The notes below the pieces were generated by a model. It saw nothing but the letters and a program-made list of their open reading frames with translations, was not told the DNA's origin and did no database searches. The position numbers were made by a program, and so were the translations under genes. Below are positions 33,159 through 41,387 of a stretch of 64,000 bases of DNA, piece after piece. The stretch is from JANXQG01 sp964615095 (lineage in GTDB: Bacteria > Planctomycetota > Planctomycetia > Pirellulales > Thermoguttaceae). Numbering within the stretch: position 1 is the stretch's first letter; each line of letters opens with the position of its first letter. The stretch is from positions 1-64,000 of the forward strand of contig CAZTPX010000011.1 of assembly GCA_964615095.1 (NCBI GenBank), read 5' to 3'.

Positions 33159-33263
33159 CAGATTCGCCGCAAGGATGCTGACATCCACACAGAAGTAATC
33201 CGCAAACCTGCGCATCATGTGCCGGCTGAAAGCCTTCTTCCCCGCCAGCACTTCGGAGATCGT
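33159..33263 (-). pseudogene. Duplicated 3' fragment of higA
   Basis: The 105 bp match 32182-32286 with only about five substitutions. They encode EVLAGKKAFSRHMMRRFADY and VSILAANL, but the stop codon is lost. The fragment lies directly upstream of the higBA operators in the same orientation as higA. It is what remains of a second, tandem higBA copy or of a recombination event. Confidence 0.85.
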
Positions 33264-33385
33264 TGGCAGTTTGCCGGCGTCGGGTCCAAGCGGAAGAGCT
33301 GCCTCCCAGTATGGCAACGCCCGATTTCCAGGTATAATAAAGTGAACCTCTGGGTCTTCCTCCTTTTATTGAAAGCTATGCGCCA

Positions 33386-33670
33386 GTGCATGTGGATTCC
33401 GTGATAACAGGGCAACGTCCAGCCCCGGCCGATCTTCTGGCCTCGGTTCCGCCGACCGCGACGCCCGGCCAGTGCATCGAGCTATGGCTGGATCTGATGA
33501 ACACATGTGATCAGCTCCTCCTGGCTGGTCTTCGTCGTGAAATCGGTCCGAACGGTGATTTGCGTGCGGCCTATCGGCGCTGGTATTCCGCGGAAATGGA
33601 GGAACACGACCGCATGATGGTGCATCTTATGCAGGAGTTTCAACGTCGTGACTGCTCGACAAACGCCTGA
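33386..33670 (+). CDS. Small hypothetical protein, partner of the nucleotidyltransferase
   Basis: A 94-aa product with GTG start (33386 or two codons later). The middle reads as amphipathic helices (LWLDLMNTCDQLLLAGLRRE, WYSAEMEEHDRMMVHLMQEF). I recognise no named family. It overlaps the nucleotidyltransferase gene by 23 bp, so the two are translationally linked, in the manner of toxin-antitoxin pairs. Confidence 0.5.
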   Translation: MHVDSVITGQRPAPADLLASVPPTATPGQCIELWLDLMNTCDQLLLAGLRREIGPNGDLRAAYRRWYSAEMEEHDRMMVHLMQEFQRRDCSTNA

Positions 33671-34277
33671 GACAATGTTGCAGGCATTGCAGCATGTCTG
33701 GCTTTCACTCAAGCCCTTGGATATTCCCATGGCGCTCATGGGCGGAATAGCCCTTGCTACATGGAAATATGTACGTGCCACAAGAGATCTCGACCTCTTG
33801 CTCGGCACTACCGAAGACAATGCCAATCGCCTTATCGACGTGCTAAGGGCGTGCGGTTTTCGTCCCAAGCGTTCGCCGCCGATTGTTCCACATGGCGATC
33901 TCGATCTCTTACAACTCCTGTACGAACCTCCGGAGTCATTCATCGACCTGCAAATCGATCTGTTGTTGGCGAAGTCGGACTATCATCGTCGAGCGATCGA
34001 GCGTCGCGTGCCAGTGCGTCTTCCCGGCATGGACGTTGAAATCGACGTGCTGGCGTGTGAAGACTTGATCATACACAAATTACTGGCGGAACGAATTATC
34101 GATCTGGCCGATACGGCTGGCCTGCTGCGGGCGAATCGAGAGTCGCTGGATTGGACGTACTTGGAACGCCATATCGAGGATCTGGGGTTGTGGCCCTTGT
34201 TTCATCAAGCGTGGCATGCCGCATGGCCAGACGACCCATTTACGCCCCGGGGCACGGCGGGAACTGAATCGCCGTGA
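33648..34277 (+). CDS. Nucleotidyltransferase of the AbiEii/MNT-like type
   Basis: The 209-aa product has the nucleotidyltransferase signature: MGGIALATWKYVRATRDLDLL (GG with the D-x-D pair) followed by a third acidic position in FIDLQIDLLL. The family transfers NMPs to RNA or protein, and AbiEii/MenA-type members are toxins. It begins with GTG inside the preceding small gene. No AbiEi-like antitoxin is seen; the 94-aa partner may take that place. Whether this is a toxin or an ordinary NTase is unresolved. Confidence 0.7.
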   Translation: MTARQTPETMLQALQHVWLSLKPLDIPMALMGGIALATWKYVRATRDLDLLLGTTEDNANRLIDVLRACGFRPKRSPPIVPHGDLDLLQLLYEPPESFIDLQIDLLLAKSDYHRRAIERRVPVRLPGMDVEIDVLACEDLIIHKLLAERIIDLADTAGLLRANRESLDWTYLERHIEDLGLWPLFHQAWHAAWPDDPFTPRGTAGTESP

Positions 34278-34385
34278 CTCGACAAGAAGGGCAATTGGGG
34301 CAAGGCCCGTCTGCGGGCGCTATTCCAGATCGGCCGTAGATGGCGTAAAATGCGGGGCATCCCTCAACGCCGAAAGCCCCCACCG

Positions 34386-36005
34386 ATGACCAACCGCTAC
34401 GCCTGGGCCCAACGAGGCGACATCAACGCCTTCTTCGGGCTGATGATCGACAATGTGGCCGTGATGATTTTCCTCCTCACGCTGATTACCTCGGCCAACC
34501 CGGCCTCTGACGGTCATTTCTCCCGCGATTTCGTCTTTACTCAGATGATCCCAGGCACGGCCTTGGGAGTGGTGCTGGGCGACCTGGTCTATACGTGGCT
34601 GGCCTTCCGCCTGGCCCGCCGCAAGGGCCACAGCGACGTGACGGCCATGCCGCTGGGACTCGATACGCCCAGCACGATCGCCGTCGGCGCCCTCGTGCTC
34701 CTGCCCTCGCTCAAGCATGGCATGCAAGCGCATGGCTACAACCACGAGCACGCGATGTTCTTTGCCTGGCACGTGGGCGCGATGCTGCTGGTGATGATCG
34801 GCGTCTGCAAGTCGATCGTCGCGCCGCTGGGGACGGCGGTGCGAAAATGGGTGCCGCGGGCGGGCCTGCTCGGTTCGCTGGCCGGCATCGCCTTGGCCCT
34901 GATCGCCCTGGTGCCGCTCTGGGAGGATATCGTCGCCATACCGCTGGTCGGACTGGTCACACTGATCGCGATCCTGGTCACACTCGTCGCCCACCATCCG
35001 TTGCCGGGCCGCATCCCGGGCGCGTTGGCGGTGGTCATCCTGGGCATGGCCCTTTATTGGAGTTTTGCGTTGCTTGGTCCAAGTCTGGGCGTGCCCCTGT
35101 TGCCGATGCCCGAGCATCAAGCGGCGGCGGCCTGGCGGTTGCCGGAATTCCTGCCGGAATTCAGCCGCAACTGGCCCTGGTGGCAACGGGTTTTCGCGCA
35201 TGCCATGACGCTGATGCCCGTGATGCTGCCCTTCGCGTTGGCGACCGTGGTGGGCGGGATCGATTGTACGGAGAGCGCGGCGGCGGCCGGCGACGAGTAC
35301 GACACACGCAGCATCCTCTGGACGGAAGGATTGGCTTCAGTGGTGGCCGGCCTGTTTGGCGGCGTGATCCAGACGACGCCCTATATCGGCCAGCCGGCTT
35401 ACAAGGTCATGGGCGGCCGGGCCGCCTATACGCTGGCAACAGCCCTGTTCATCGGCGTGGCCGGCGGGCTGGGCTGGTTTGCCCACCTCTTCGAATGGCT
35501 GCCTCAGGTGGCCTGTTTTCCGGTCCTGGTGTTTGTCGGACTGGAGATCGGCGCCCAGTCGTTCCGAGCGACGCCTACGCGGCACTACGCGGCCCTGGCC
35601 TTGGCGATGTTGCCGGCCTTGGCCTGTTTGGCGACGATCCCCTTGGACATGGCCCTGGGGACTCGGGAGCCGGATGCGGCATCAAAGATCCTGACCCTCC
35701 GCTGCCTGTCCAACGGCTTCATCATCACCAGCCTGCTATGGGCATCGGCCTTGGCGGCGATCCTCGATCGGCAGATGTTCCGTGCGGCTGCCTACCTGGG
35801 CGTGGCCGCGATTTGCAGCCTCGTCGGCGTGATCCATTCGCCGCTGACGCCGGCGGTGATCGGTTGGCCCTGGGATGTCTACGCCCGCATGCCGCAAACC
35901 GCCGACGTGCTCTGCCAGTCACCGTACCACTGGGCCGGCGGATACTTGCTCGCGGCCGTGGTGGTCATGGTCATTGGTTGGACGTCGCGGCATGACCGCG
36001 TGTAG
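34386..36005 (+). CDS. NCS2/AzgA-like permease (xanthine/uracil/hypoxanthine type)
   Basis: The 539-aa integral membrane protein has about 12-14 hydrophobic spans. Characteristic blocks are QRGDINAFFGLMIDNVAV at the N-terminus, SDVTAMPLGLDTPS, and GGIDCTESAAAAGDEYDTRS with GGVIQTTPYIGQPAYKVMGG, which resemble the substrate-site half-helices of NCS2/AzgA purine permeases or their sulfate-permease-fold relatives. The start at 34386 (MTNRYAWAQ) is chosen over an upstream ATG for family fit. Substrate is not determined. No purine genes adjoin it. Confidence 0.7.
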   Translation: MTNRYAWAQRGDINAFFGLMIDNVAVMIFLLTLITSANPASDGHFSRDFVFTQMIPGTALGVVLGDLVYTWLAFRLARRKGHSDVTAMPLGLDTPSTIAVGALVLLPSLKHGMQAHGYNHEHAMFFAWHVGAMLLVMIGVCKSIVAPLGTAVRKWVPRAGLLGSLAGIALALIALVPLWEDIVAIPLVGLVTLIAILVTLVAHHPLPGRIPGALAVVILGMALYWSFALLGPSLGVPLLPMPEHQAAAAWRLPEFLPEFSRNWPWWQRVFAHAMTLMPVMLPFALATVVGGIDCTESAAAAGDEYDTRSILWTEGLASVVAGLFGGVIQTTPYIGQPAYKVMGGRAAYTLATALFIGVAGGLGWFAHLFEWLPQVACFPVLVFVGLEIGAQSFRATPTRHYAALALAMLPALACLATIPLDMALGTREPDAASKILTLRCLSNGFIITSLLWASALAAILDRQMFRAAAYLGVAAICSLVGVIHSPLTPAVIGWPWDVYARMPQTADVLCQSPYHWAGGYLLAAVVVMVIGWTSRHDRV

Positions 36006-36428
36006 TTGGGACGCATGCGGCGGACAAATGGGGCAAGCCCAGGCCGGCGGCCGAAGGAATTTTTGAACTCACCCATTTGGCAGAGTCAAGCGAGCGCAAC
36101 ACTTTGTTTCAAAGTTTTAAACAGTCTCAGCGCGCCGGTCAGGGGATCCGCGCACCGATTCGTGAAAATCCCGCTGCTAGGGCGGGCAAGGACCCGTGCG
36201 TTTGGCCACGGTGTTTCAAACGTTGGGTGCGCAAGAGCCGAAGTTCATCATCCAACGTGATGGAAAGTTCAGCGCGCCGGCACGGGCCGAGGTGAGTTTA
36301 TAGGAAATTTCGTTCGGACCCCATTTTTCAATAGGCGGCAAGAATAGACCTCGGCGGAAGTTTACCGTGCTTATAACCATGACCGCTTTCCGCCTCATCT
36401 ACAGACTTTTGCGCAGGCCAGTCACAGC
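36006..36428. other. Intergenic region between convergent genes
   Basis: This 423-bp gap holds the partial repeat pair AGCGCGCCGGTCAGGGG (about 36128) and CAGCGCGCCGGCACGGG (about 36268). One frame near 36210-36300 reads TLGAQEPKFIIQRDGKFSAP and looks protein-like. It may be the tail of a decayed gene, but no start or family is evident. Confidence 0.35.
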
Positions 36429-37823
36429 CTACGCAAGATAAGTCGGCCTGGTGATCTTCAACCCCGAATCGACTTTGCCACGCAACTCTTCCGCATCCAA
36501 TGCCAGAAAGGGGCTGATCTCCACGGCAATGCCGTCGGCAACCTCGACACCGGCTTGCCGCAGCCACTGCCGGTGCAGGTTGCTCATCTGCGCTTTCACG
36601 GATTCGGGCGTATCGAACGCCGCGCCGGAGGCATTCTTCAAAGGTCCAAAGGCTGCGGCCGGATCGACCTCGACAACAATCGCATTGCGGGCAGACGGCA
36701 TGAGGTCGAAGATGAATCGCTCGAACTTGACGGCATTGGCCTTGGCCGGCTCCACGCGGCGGCCCGCCGCATCGACATGGGCCACTTTCTTGCTGGCAAA
36801 GTGATACGGCAGGGAATCGGCCTGGTCCTTGGCACGGTCGAGAAAGTCGAGATCGAAAACGTGTACGGCAATGCTGCCGGCCCAAATGGCCAGCGAGCCG
36901 TCGGGCTTCGTCTTGCGCGCCACGTCGTCGGGCAGATCGCTATACTCGATGACCATCAGGCGGCCGTCGACGTCCACGACATTTCCGACTTTCTCCAGTG
37001 GGTCGCGTTTGGCAATCACCTGGCTGGTCATCTCCGCAGCGGAGAGGATGTGATAGCCGACATATTCGGGCCCGGCGATATCGACCAGCGGGTTGTCGAC
37101 CTGGAAATAGAACAACTGCCGGATGCCGCGACGGCGGGCGTCGGCCATCGCGCCGCTCTCGGCAAACGCGGCCAGCATTCCGCCGTGGCCGTTGGGGCTC
37201 AGGGCCAGGCGATCGGGGGCGTCCAACAAGACTTGGCCGGTGGCGGCATCGACCGCCGGCATCGTGCCTTGACAGAAAACGTGAAGGTCTTCCGGGCCCA
37301 GGCCGAAACGGTCGTGCGCGGCCAGGAAACCGAGCGTCTCCTCATGCGTCGCCGGACTGGTCATCAGGTACAACGGTATCCGCACGCCGTACCGCCGGGC
37401 CATGGCCTGCAGCTTCTCGATGTGGATCTGAAACAGTGTTCGGCCGGAAACGGGGCCAATAGGAAACTGACCCTTGGGGTGGTCAAATCCCAGGCGGGTT
37501 CCCTGCCCTCCCGCCACCAGGATCACACCTACCTGACCGTCCGCAAGCCCCTGCTGTCCCCGCGCACGACCTTCGGCCGGCGAGAAACGGTTCTGGGCAA
37601 CGTCCAGCCGGAAGGCCGCAGGTTCCGCTGCCCGCAAAGCCAAGTCGCGAAAATTGCCTTGGTCGTGCCGCTGGGCATACAGCTTCTCGATCAGCGGGAA
37701 ATCGATACCGCGGATCTGCCGAGCCAGCAATTCCTGCTGCCCCGCCTTCAACTGGGTCCAAAAACCCAATAGGTGTTCCTGCCCGTGCTCGCGCAGGGTT
37801 GCCCGCAGGTCGGATTCGCACAC
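36429..37823 (-). CDS. UDP-sugar pyrophosphorylase (UDPGP/UAP family)
   Basis: The 464-aa product carries the nucleotide-binding signature VGVILVAGGQGTRLGF, then HPKGQFPIGP, LSPNGHGGMLAAF, and YFQVDNPLV. These define UDP-N-acetylglucosamine / UTP-glucose-1-phosphate uridylyltransferases of the eukaryote-like UDPGP family, common in planctomycetes. It makes UDP-sugars from UTP and sugar-1-phosphate in the cytoplasm. It begins with GTG, 3 bp after the preceding small gene, and ends a four-gene operon. Confidence 0.88.
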   Translation of the reverse strand: MCESDLRATLREHGQEHLLGFWTQLKAGQQELLARQIRGIDFPLIEKLYAQRHDQGNFRDLALRAAEPAAFRLDVAQNRFSPAEGRARGQQGLADGQVGVILVAGGQGTRLGFDHPKGQFPIGPVSGRTLFQIHIEKLQAMARRYGVRIPLYLMTSPATHEETLGFLAAHDRFGLGPEDLHVFCQGTMPAVDAATGQVLLDAPDRLALSPNGHGGMLAAFAESGAMADARRRGIRQLFYFQVDNPLVDIAGPEYVGYHILSAAEMTSQVIAKRDPLEKVGNVVDVDGRLMVIEYSDLPDDVARKTKPDGSLAIWAGSIAVHVFDLDFLDRAKDQADSLPYHFASKKVAHVDAAGRRVEPAKANAVKFERFIFDLMPSARNAIVVEVDPAAAFGPLKNASGAAFDTPESVKAQMSNLHRQWLRQAGVEVADGIAVEISPFLALDAEELRGKVDSGLKITRPTYLA

Positions 37824-37826
37824 GAT

Positions 37827-38150
37827 TTACCACCCCATGACCATATTCGACTCGATGGCCTTGCGGGCGTGTTCCAGGTCGGTGCCGGTATTATGCATGT
37901 AGAGGCGAATGGCGTGGAGCTTGTCGCCTTCCGCCTTAGCCAAGCAGTCGCGAGCGGTTGAGCAAGGGTCCCCATTTCCACTAATCCCCAAGGCTGCTTT
38001 GGAGATGACCCACGTATCGCGGGGACGTTTCGTAATTCGGACAGGGTCCTCTTTGGGATAGTTTTCCCGGACCACGCCGACGGCCGATTGCTCGTCGTGG
38101 GCCCAGGTGATAATGATATGTGATGGAGTTTCAATCTCAAAAAGTGGCAT
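37827..38150 (-). CDS. Small hypothetical protein with L7/L12-C-terminus-like segment
   Basis: A 107-aa product (MPLFEIETPSHIIITWAHDE...). The last 35 residues (KLHAIRLYMHNTGTDLEHAR) resemble the helix pattern of the ribosomal L7/L12 C-terminal domain (A-I-x-x-h-x-x-x-T-G-x-x-L-x-x-A-K), which is used for protein contacts. The rest is not recognised. It sits between the HAMP-like membrane gene and the pyrophosphorylase, 3 bp from the latter. Confidence 0.6.
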   Translation of the reverse strand: MPLFEIETPSHIIITWAHDEQSAVGVVRENYPKEDPVRITKRPRDTWVISKAALGISGNGDPCSTARDCLAKAEGDKLHAIRLYMHNTGTDLEHARKAIESNMVMGW

Positions 38151-38202
38151 AGTGGTAACAGCCTTAGTACCAAGAGGATAGGCAAAACGCGCCGACAACG
38201 GA

Positions 38203-38649
38203 TTATATCCGATTCTGTGGGCAAGTGTCTAGGCACTTTGCTTGCTCGGTCTTTGCGGCCACGGTGTTGAAATCGTCGGCAAATTCCTGCCAGAAATCGC
38301 TCTGACGAAACTGCACCGTGGCGACCGGCTTGCCCTGGGCCAGTTCGTGCAGAGACCTGCGCAGGCGAAACATCGGACCGGCAAAACGGTTGCTGACCCG
38401 CAGCAGATCAAAGATCACGACCGGCAGGAGAAGCAGCGAAGCCACGGCTACCGGTTCAAAAAGGCTCCATAGCTCGCGCAGTTGTACGTTCAGCGGCCGG
38501 ACTGGTCCTGCCGCCATTCGCCAGCCCAACAGTAGGAGCATGACCGTCAGCAGGCACGTCAGCCAATACAGCACGACGCGCACGACGAGCGCTCCCTGCA
38601 CGCGGTAATCCACGAGGAACCGCTTCCGCAACCAGCGTTTTGCAACCAT
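38203..38649 (-). CDS. Two-span membrane protein with HAMP-like segment
   Basis: The 148-aa protein has two hydrophobic helices (about 30-55 and 75-95) and then a short HAMP-like stretch (RFAGPMFRLRRSLHELAQGK) and a polar tail. HAMP linkers pass signals to a kinase or methyl-accepting domain, but none is attached here. The ATG at 38649 follows AGGAGG. It lies 40 bp after the 38690-39433 gene. Confidence 0.65.
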   Translation of the reverse strand: MVAKRWLRKRFLVDYRVQGALVVRVVLYWLTCLLTVMLLLLGWRMAAGPVRPLNVQLRELWSLFEPVAVASLLLLPVVIFDLLRVSNRFAGPMFRLRRSLHELAQGKPVATVQFRQSDFWQEFADDFNTVAAKTEQAKCLDTCPQNRI

Positions 38650-38689
38650 CGAACCAAGCCTCCTTCTATGCAAGGATAGCTTAGAATTC

Positions 38690-39433
38690 TCATTTCATTG
38701 AAATCGTGCGGGCCAGCGGGCCAAGGACGTGCTCGATGACGTGGTTTTCCAGCATGTCCTCGCAAATCTGCCGCAGATGGCGGACGGTTTCGACGTAAGT
38801 TCTTTCGGCAGCAAGGCTTCCGTATTGGCGTGCGGTCACGTAGACGCTCAACTGCTCCTCCGGGAACTCGCCCGTGCGCACGTGGTAGGCGTTGGTGCGG
38901 GCCTCCATGCTGAGGCGGAATTGCACCCGGCATTCCTCGTCCAAAGCGATGGTAATCGACGGCTCGCAGTTGATCGCCGTGGCACCCGGCACTTCCAGGA
39001 TCCGATCGAAGGCCGGACCAATGCCCAGGGCCTCGGCAATCAACTCGTTGTGATTGCCGCGATAGGTAAAATCGAAACCGTAGAGCAAGTCGAGGGCCTC
39101 GCAATCCAGCGGGCTGACGGAAAGCATATAGGGAGCCAGATCGAGGATCAGCTCGTGCTGCTTGATGGCATCGTCGACCGACTCGGGGTTGACGAATCCC
39201 GAGCAGACCCGCTTCGGTTCGATGGTGCTCCAGCGGTAATTTCCGCTGTCTTTGTCTTCCTCAAGAATGAAATCACCCCGATCGCGGCAGTAGAAATTGC
39301 GCATGGTGGGGTAGGTCTTCTGTACCCGCTCGAAGAATTGCAACACGGTCTCGCGACTAGCCGGCAGTTCCATCTCCGTGCTAAGATTCATGTTCACATA
39401 AAAGTCATCGCACAAAGAGCTGTAGCGATTCAT
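38690..39433 (-). CDS. Conserved hypothetical protein, cytoplasmic
   Basis: The 247-aa product (MNRYSSLCDDFYVNMNLSTE) has no signal peptide or membrane span. It has conserved-looking blocks such as GFDFTYRGNHNELIAEALG, CRVQFRLSMEARTNAY and FPEEQLSVYVTARQYG. I recall similar planctomycete proteins without assigned function. The start at 39433 is preferred because AAAGGA lies 8 bases upstream, three codons after an ATG that touches the same site. It heads a four-gene operon. Confidence 0.6.
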   Translation of the reverse strand: MNRYSSLCDDFYVNMNLSTEMELPASRETVLQFFERVQKTYPTMRNFYCRDRGDFILEEDKDSGNYRWSTIEPKRVCSGFVNPESVDDAIKQHELILDLAPYMLSVSPLDCEALDLLYGFDFTYRGNHNELIAEALGIGPAFDRILEVPGATAINCEPSITIALDEECRVQFRLSMEARTNAYHVRTGEFPEEQLSVYVTARQYGSLAAERTYVETVRHLRQICEDMLENHVIEHVLGPLARTISMK

Positions 39434-39580
39434 TCGGTCCATTCCTTTCGGCCGGAAAACTCATAGGGAAACCAAGAGGATACCAGCCTTCCGCGGATTC
39501 TTGCTAGAACCCAGGGCGAGGGGTTATAGAAACCAGCCACGCCTCTAGTACATGGTGTACGGGTCAAAATTCTCAAAGGC

Positions 39581-39586
39581 TATAAT
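39581..39586 (+). promoter_or_regulatory. Candidate -10 element upstream of ogt
   Basis: A perfect TATAAT lies 42 bp upstream of the ogt start in an otherwise AT-rich stretch. No good -35 hexamer is visible at the expected distance, so the call rests on the -10 alone. Confidence 0.35.
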
Positions 39587-39627
39587 AGGGTGGCGTGTAA
39601 TTATAGCGTAAAAGGTTAGGTAATGAT

Positions 39628-40230
39628 ATGAGCATCGCGAGAACGCAAAAGGAAATGGTGAATGATTGGGAGCACGACGACGAACAGCTCGTTTTTGAGA
39701 GCGATTTGGGCTGGATGGCCGTGAGGCTGCGGGGCGAGGCCGTCAGGCAGTTATCGTTTGGGCACGTTTCGCCCGTCGCTGCCGCCCGGGCGATTGCGAT
39801 CGCTGTGGGGCAGGCCGCACGGCGGAAGTTGAGCGTCTGGCAGCGGAGCCTGGTGAAGCGGTTGCAACGGTATGCCGAGGGGATGCCAAGCGATTTTTGC
39901 GATCTGCGGGTCGAGGCGGACCTTACGAGCGACTTTCAATCTCGCGTTCTAAATGCTTGCAGAAAAATATCTTACGGCGAGACCATGACCTACGGTGAGC
40001 TGGCTGTGGCGGCCGGCCACCCCCGGGCTGCCAGGGCAGTGGGGAACTGCATGGCGGGTAACTGCGTGCCGCTGATTATTCCCTGCCATCGTGTCGTCCG
40101 GGCCGGGGGGGATATTGGCCCCTATTCGGCTGCTGAGGGCAGCGCGACAAAACGCCGCCTACTGGAAATGGAGGCCGGCGCATTTTTTTCCGCACCTCTC
40201 GACAAAAGCACTCCGTTTGGGCTAGACTAA
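39628..40230 (+). CDS. ogt: Methylated-DNA--[protein]-cysteine S-methyltransferase
   Basis: The 200-aa product has the C-terminal DNA-binding/active-site domain: FQSRVLNACRKISYGETMTY, GNCMAGNCVPLIIPCHRVVR with acceptor Cys in PCHRV, and GPYSAAEGSATKRRLLEME. It moves alkyl groups from O6-alkylguanine to its own Cys in a single turnover. The N-terminal 90 residues form the less conserved ribonuclease-like domain. It is a single gene, divergent from the operon to its left. Confidence 0.93.
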   Translation: MSIARTQKEMVNDWEHDDEQLVFESDLGWMAVRLRGEAVRQLSFGHVSPVAAARAIAIAVGQAARRKLSVWQRSLVKRLQRYAEGMPSDFCDLRVEADLTSDFQSRVLNACRKISYGETMTYGELAVAAGHPRAARAVGNCMAGNCVPLIIPCHRVVRAGGDIGPYSAAEGSATKRRLLEMEAGAFFSAPLDKSTPFGLD

Positions 40231-40354
40231 GAGAGGATGTTTCGTATACTAGCACTGCATTTTGCCCCTGTCCAAGATGATCGACTGAAGTGGCGCAGCA
40301 AGGGAACTGCCAACAGTCAGGTCCAAGACGAATTGGAAGAGCGCACCTACGATT

Positions 40355-40555
40355 TTGACCGCGATGGCACCTGATACTTGTGATGTGGAACGCTACGGCG
40401 ACGGCAAGGTTCTCGTCCGCGTTCATTCTTACGATCGCAACGGGCGGAAACTGCCCGATGCCGTGTTTACATTCCGTCTCGGCGACCCGCAATACACCTA
40501 TTGGGCCGCGCGCTCCGTACCCGTCGGCCGATGTACTGAAAGCCTGCCCGTCTAA
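40355..40555 (+). pseudogene. Probable decayed hypothetical gene
   Basis: The frame contains VERYGDGKVLVRVHSYDRNG and PDAVFTFRLGDPQYTYW, which look like genuine protein. The equivalent upstream codons (QDELEERTYDFDRDGT, about 40320-40370) are in another frame and hit a stop. No family is recognised. It is followed by another broken gene. Confidence 0.4.
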
Positions 40556-40558
40556 ACG

Positions 40559-40699
40559 ATGGACATCATTCAGTCTACCCGCGAATACGAGACATGGCTC
40601 GCCGCCCGGCTGACGCTCGTCCCAGACGACTTGAAGCTCAAGCACCAGCACATGGCCGAAGGGACCTTTCCCTTTCTGCGGGCCACGTTCTATCGCTGA
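40559..40699 (+). pseudogene. N-terminal fragment of a DUF2252 protein
   Basis: The 46 codons read MDIIQSTREYETWLAARL ... LKLKHQHMAEGTFPFLRATF and stop at TGA where DUF2252 proteins normally continue with Trp. DUF2252 proteins are about 400 residues long, and the following DNA does not continue the family, so everything beyond the N-terminus is lost. Confidence 0.6.
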
Positions 40700-40716
40700 T
40701 TCATCATTTGAGGGGC

Positions 40717-40745
40717 TTGTCAAGAATGCGGAGATGTGCTAGATT
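40717..40745 (+). promoter_or_regulatory. Sigma70-type promoter
   Basis: TTGTCA (40717-40722) and TAGATT (40740-40745) are separated by 17 bases, a near-consensus housekeeping promoter. Transcription should begin near 40752. It drives the leader or RNA that ends in the terminator at 40872-40908. Confidence 0.6.
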
Positions 40746-40751
40746 ACAAGT

Positions 40752-40908
40752 GGCTGATCAGTCCACAGGAAGGGCCGATACACCGGGTTCAACCGCTGGC
40801 TCGTTATTATAGCAAGGGCAGCAGGTTACCGAGGTCGGCGTACCGCCTCTCCCTCAGAAAACATGATGCAGGAAGAAGCCCGCCTCTTTGGTGCGGGCTT
40901 CTTCGTTT
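40752..40908 (+). ncRNA. Candidate structured small RNA or attenuator leader
   Basis: Between a good promoter and a strong intrinsic terminator lie about 120 bases without a reading frame of note but with local pairing. GTGGCTGATCAGTCCAC is a near-perfect palindrome just after the predicted start, and GAGGTCGGCGTACCGCCTC forms a CGTA-capped hairpin. I could not match it to SRP RNA, 6S, tmRNA or RNase P. It may be a free small RNA, or a riboswitch-like leader for the deoxyribosyltransferase gene starting 30 bp further on. Confidence 0.45.
40872..40908 (+). terminator. Intrinsic (Rho-independent) terminator
   Basis: A perfect 12-bp stem GAAGAAGCCCGC / GCGGGCTTCTTC with a 9-base loop is followed by GTTTTC. 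It lies 30 bp upstream of the next start codon on the same strand, so it either ends a small transcript or attenuates the gene. A frame that happens to cross it was not used as the gene start. Confidence 0.85.
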
Positions 40909-40937
40909 TCTGGCCGACTTCGTGTACGATAAAGGGC

Positions 40938-41387
40938 ATGAACATCTATCTTGCCGGCCCGCTGTTCACCCTTGCCGAACGGCGTTTCAACGAAGAGCTT
41001 TCCGCGGAAATGCAGCGGCTTTGTCCCACGCTGGAAATCTTCTTTCCCCAGTGCTGCGATAAGCAGTTCCAGGGTCTGCCCGATTTTGCCCAGCGGGTCT
41101 TCCAGTGTTTGATGGAAGCCCTGGATCGCTGCGATGCGGTTGTGGCGATTCTCGACGGCGCCGATGCCGACTCGGGTACCTGCATTGAAATCGGCCACGC
41201 CCGCGCAAAGGGCAAGCCGGTGATCGGCGTGCGCACCGACTTCCGCGACGGCGAGGTCCACGGGCTGAACATCATGACGGCCGGGGTCTGCTCGGCAATG
41301 GTCAAACTACCGTCGACATCAAGCACGATCCGGCAGGTTGCGGAGAAAATTGTACGGGCGATCAACGACCTGACCGCTAATCCATGA
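40938..41387 (+). CDS. Nucleoside 2-deoxyribosyltransferase-like protein
   Basis: The 149-aa product starts MNIYLAGPLFTLAERRFNEE and has DRCDAVVAILDGADADSGTC and EIGHARAKGKPVIGVRTDFR. These match the nucleoside 2-deoxyribosyltransferase family, which exchanges bases on deoxyribonucleosides through a Glu nucleophile. An intrinsic terminator lies just upstream. Its last 11 bases overlap the 3' end of rho on the other strand. Confidence 0.85.
   Translation: MNIYLAGPLFTLAERRFNEELSAEMQRLCPTLEIFFPQCCDKQFQGLPDFAQRVFQCLMEALDRCDAVVAILDGADADSGTCIEIGHARAKGKPVIGVRTDFRDGEVHGLNIMTAGVCSAMVKLPSTSSTIRQVAEKIVRAINDLTANP

Noticed and set aside
33024..33317. A second functional higA gene
   Set aside because: Only the 3' 105 bp match higA, the upstream codons are unrelated and the stop codon is lost.
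40752..40908. SRP RNA, 6S RNA or tmRNA
   Set aside because: The conserved SRP apical motif, a central open bubble as in 6S and a tRNA-like end are all missing.
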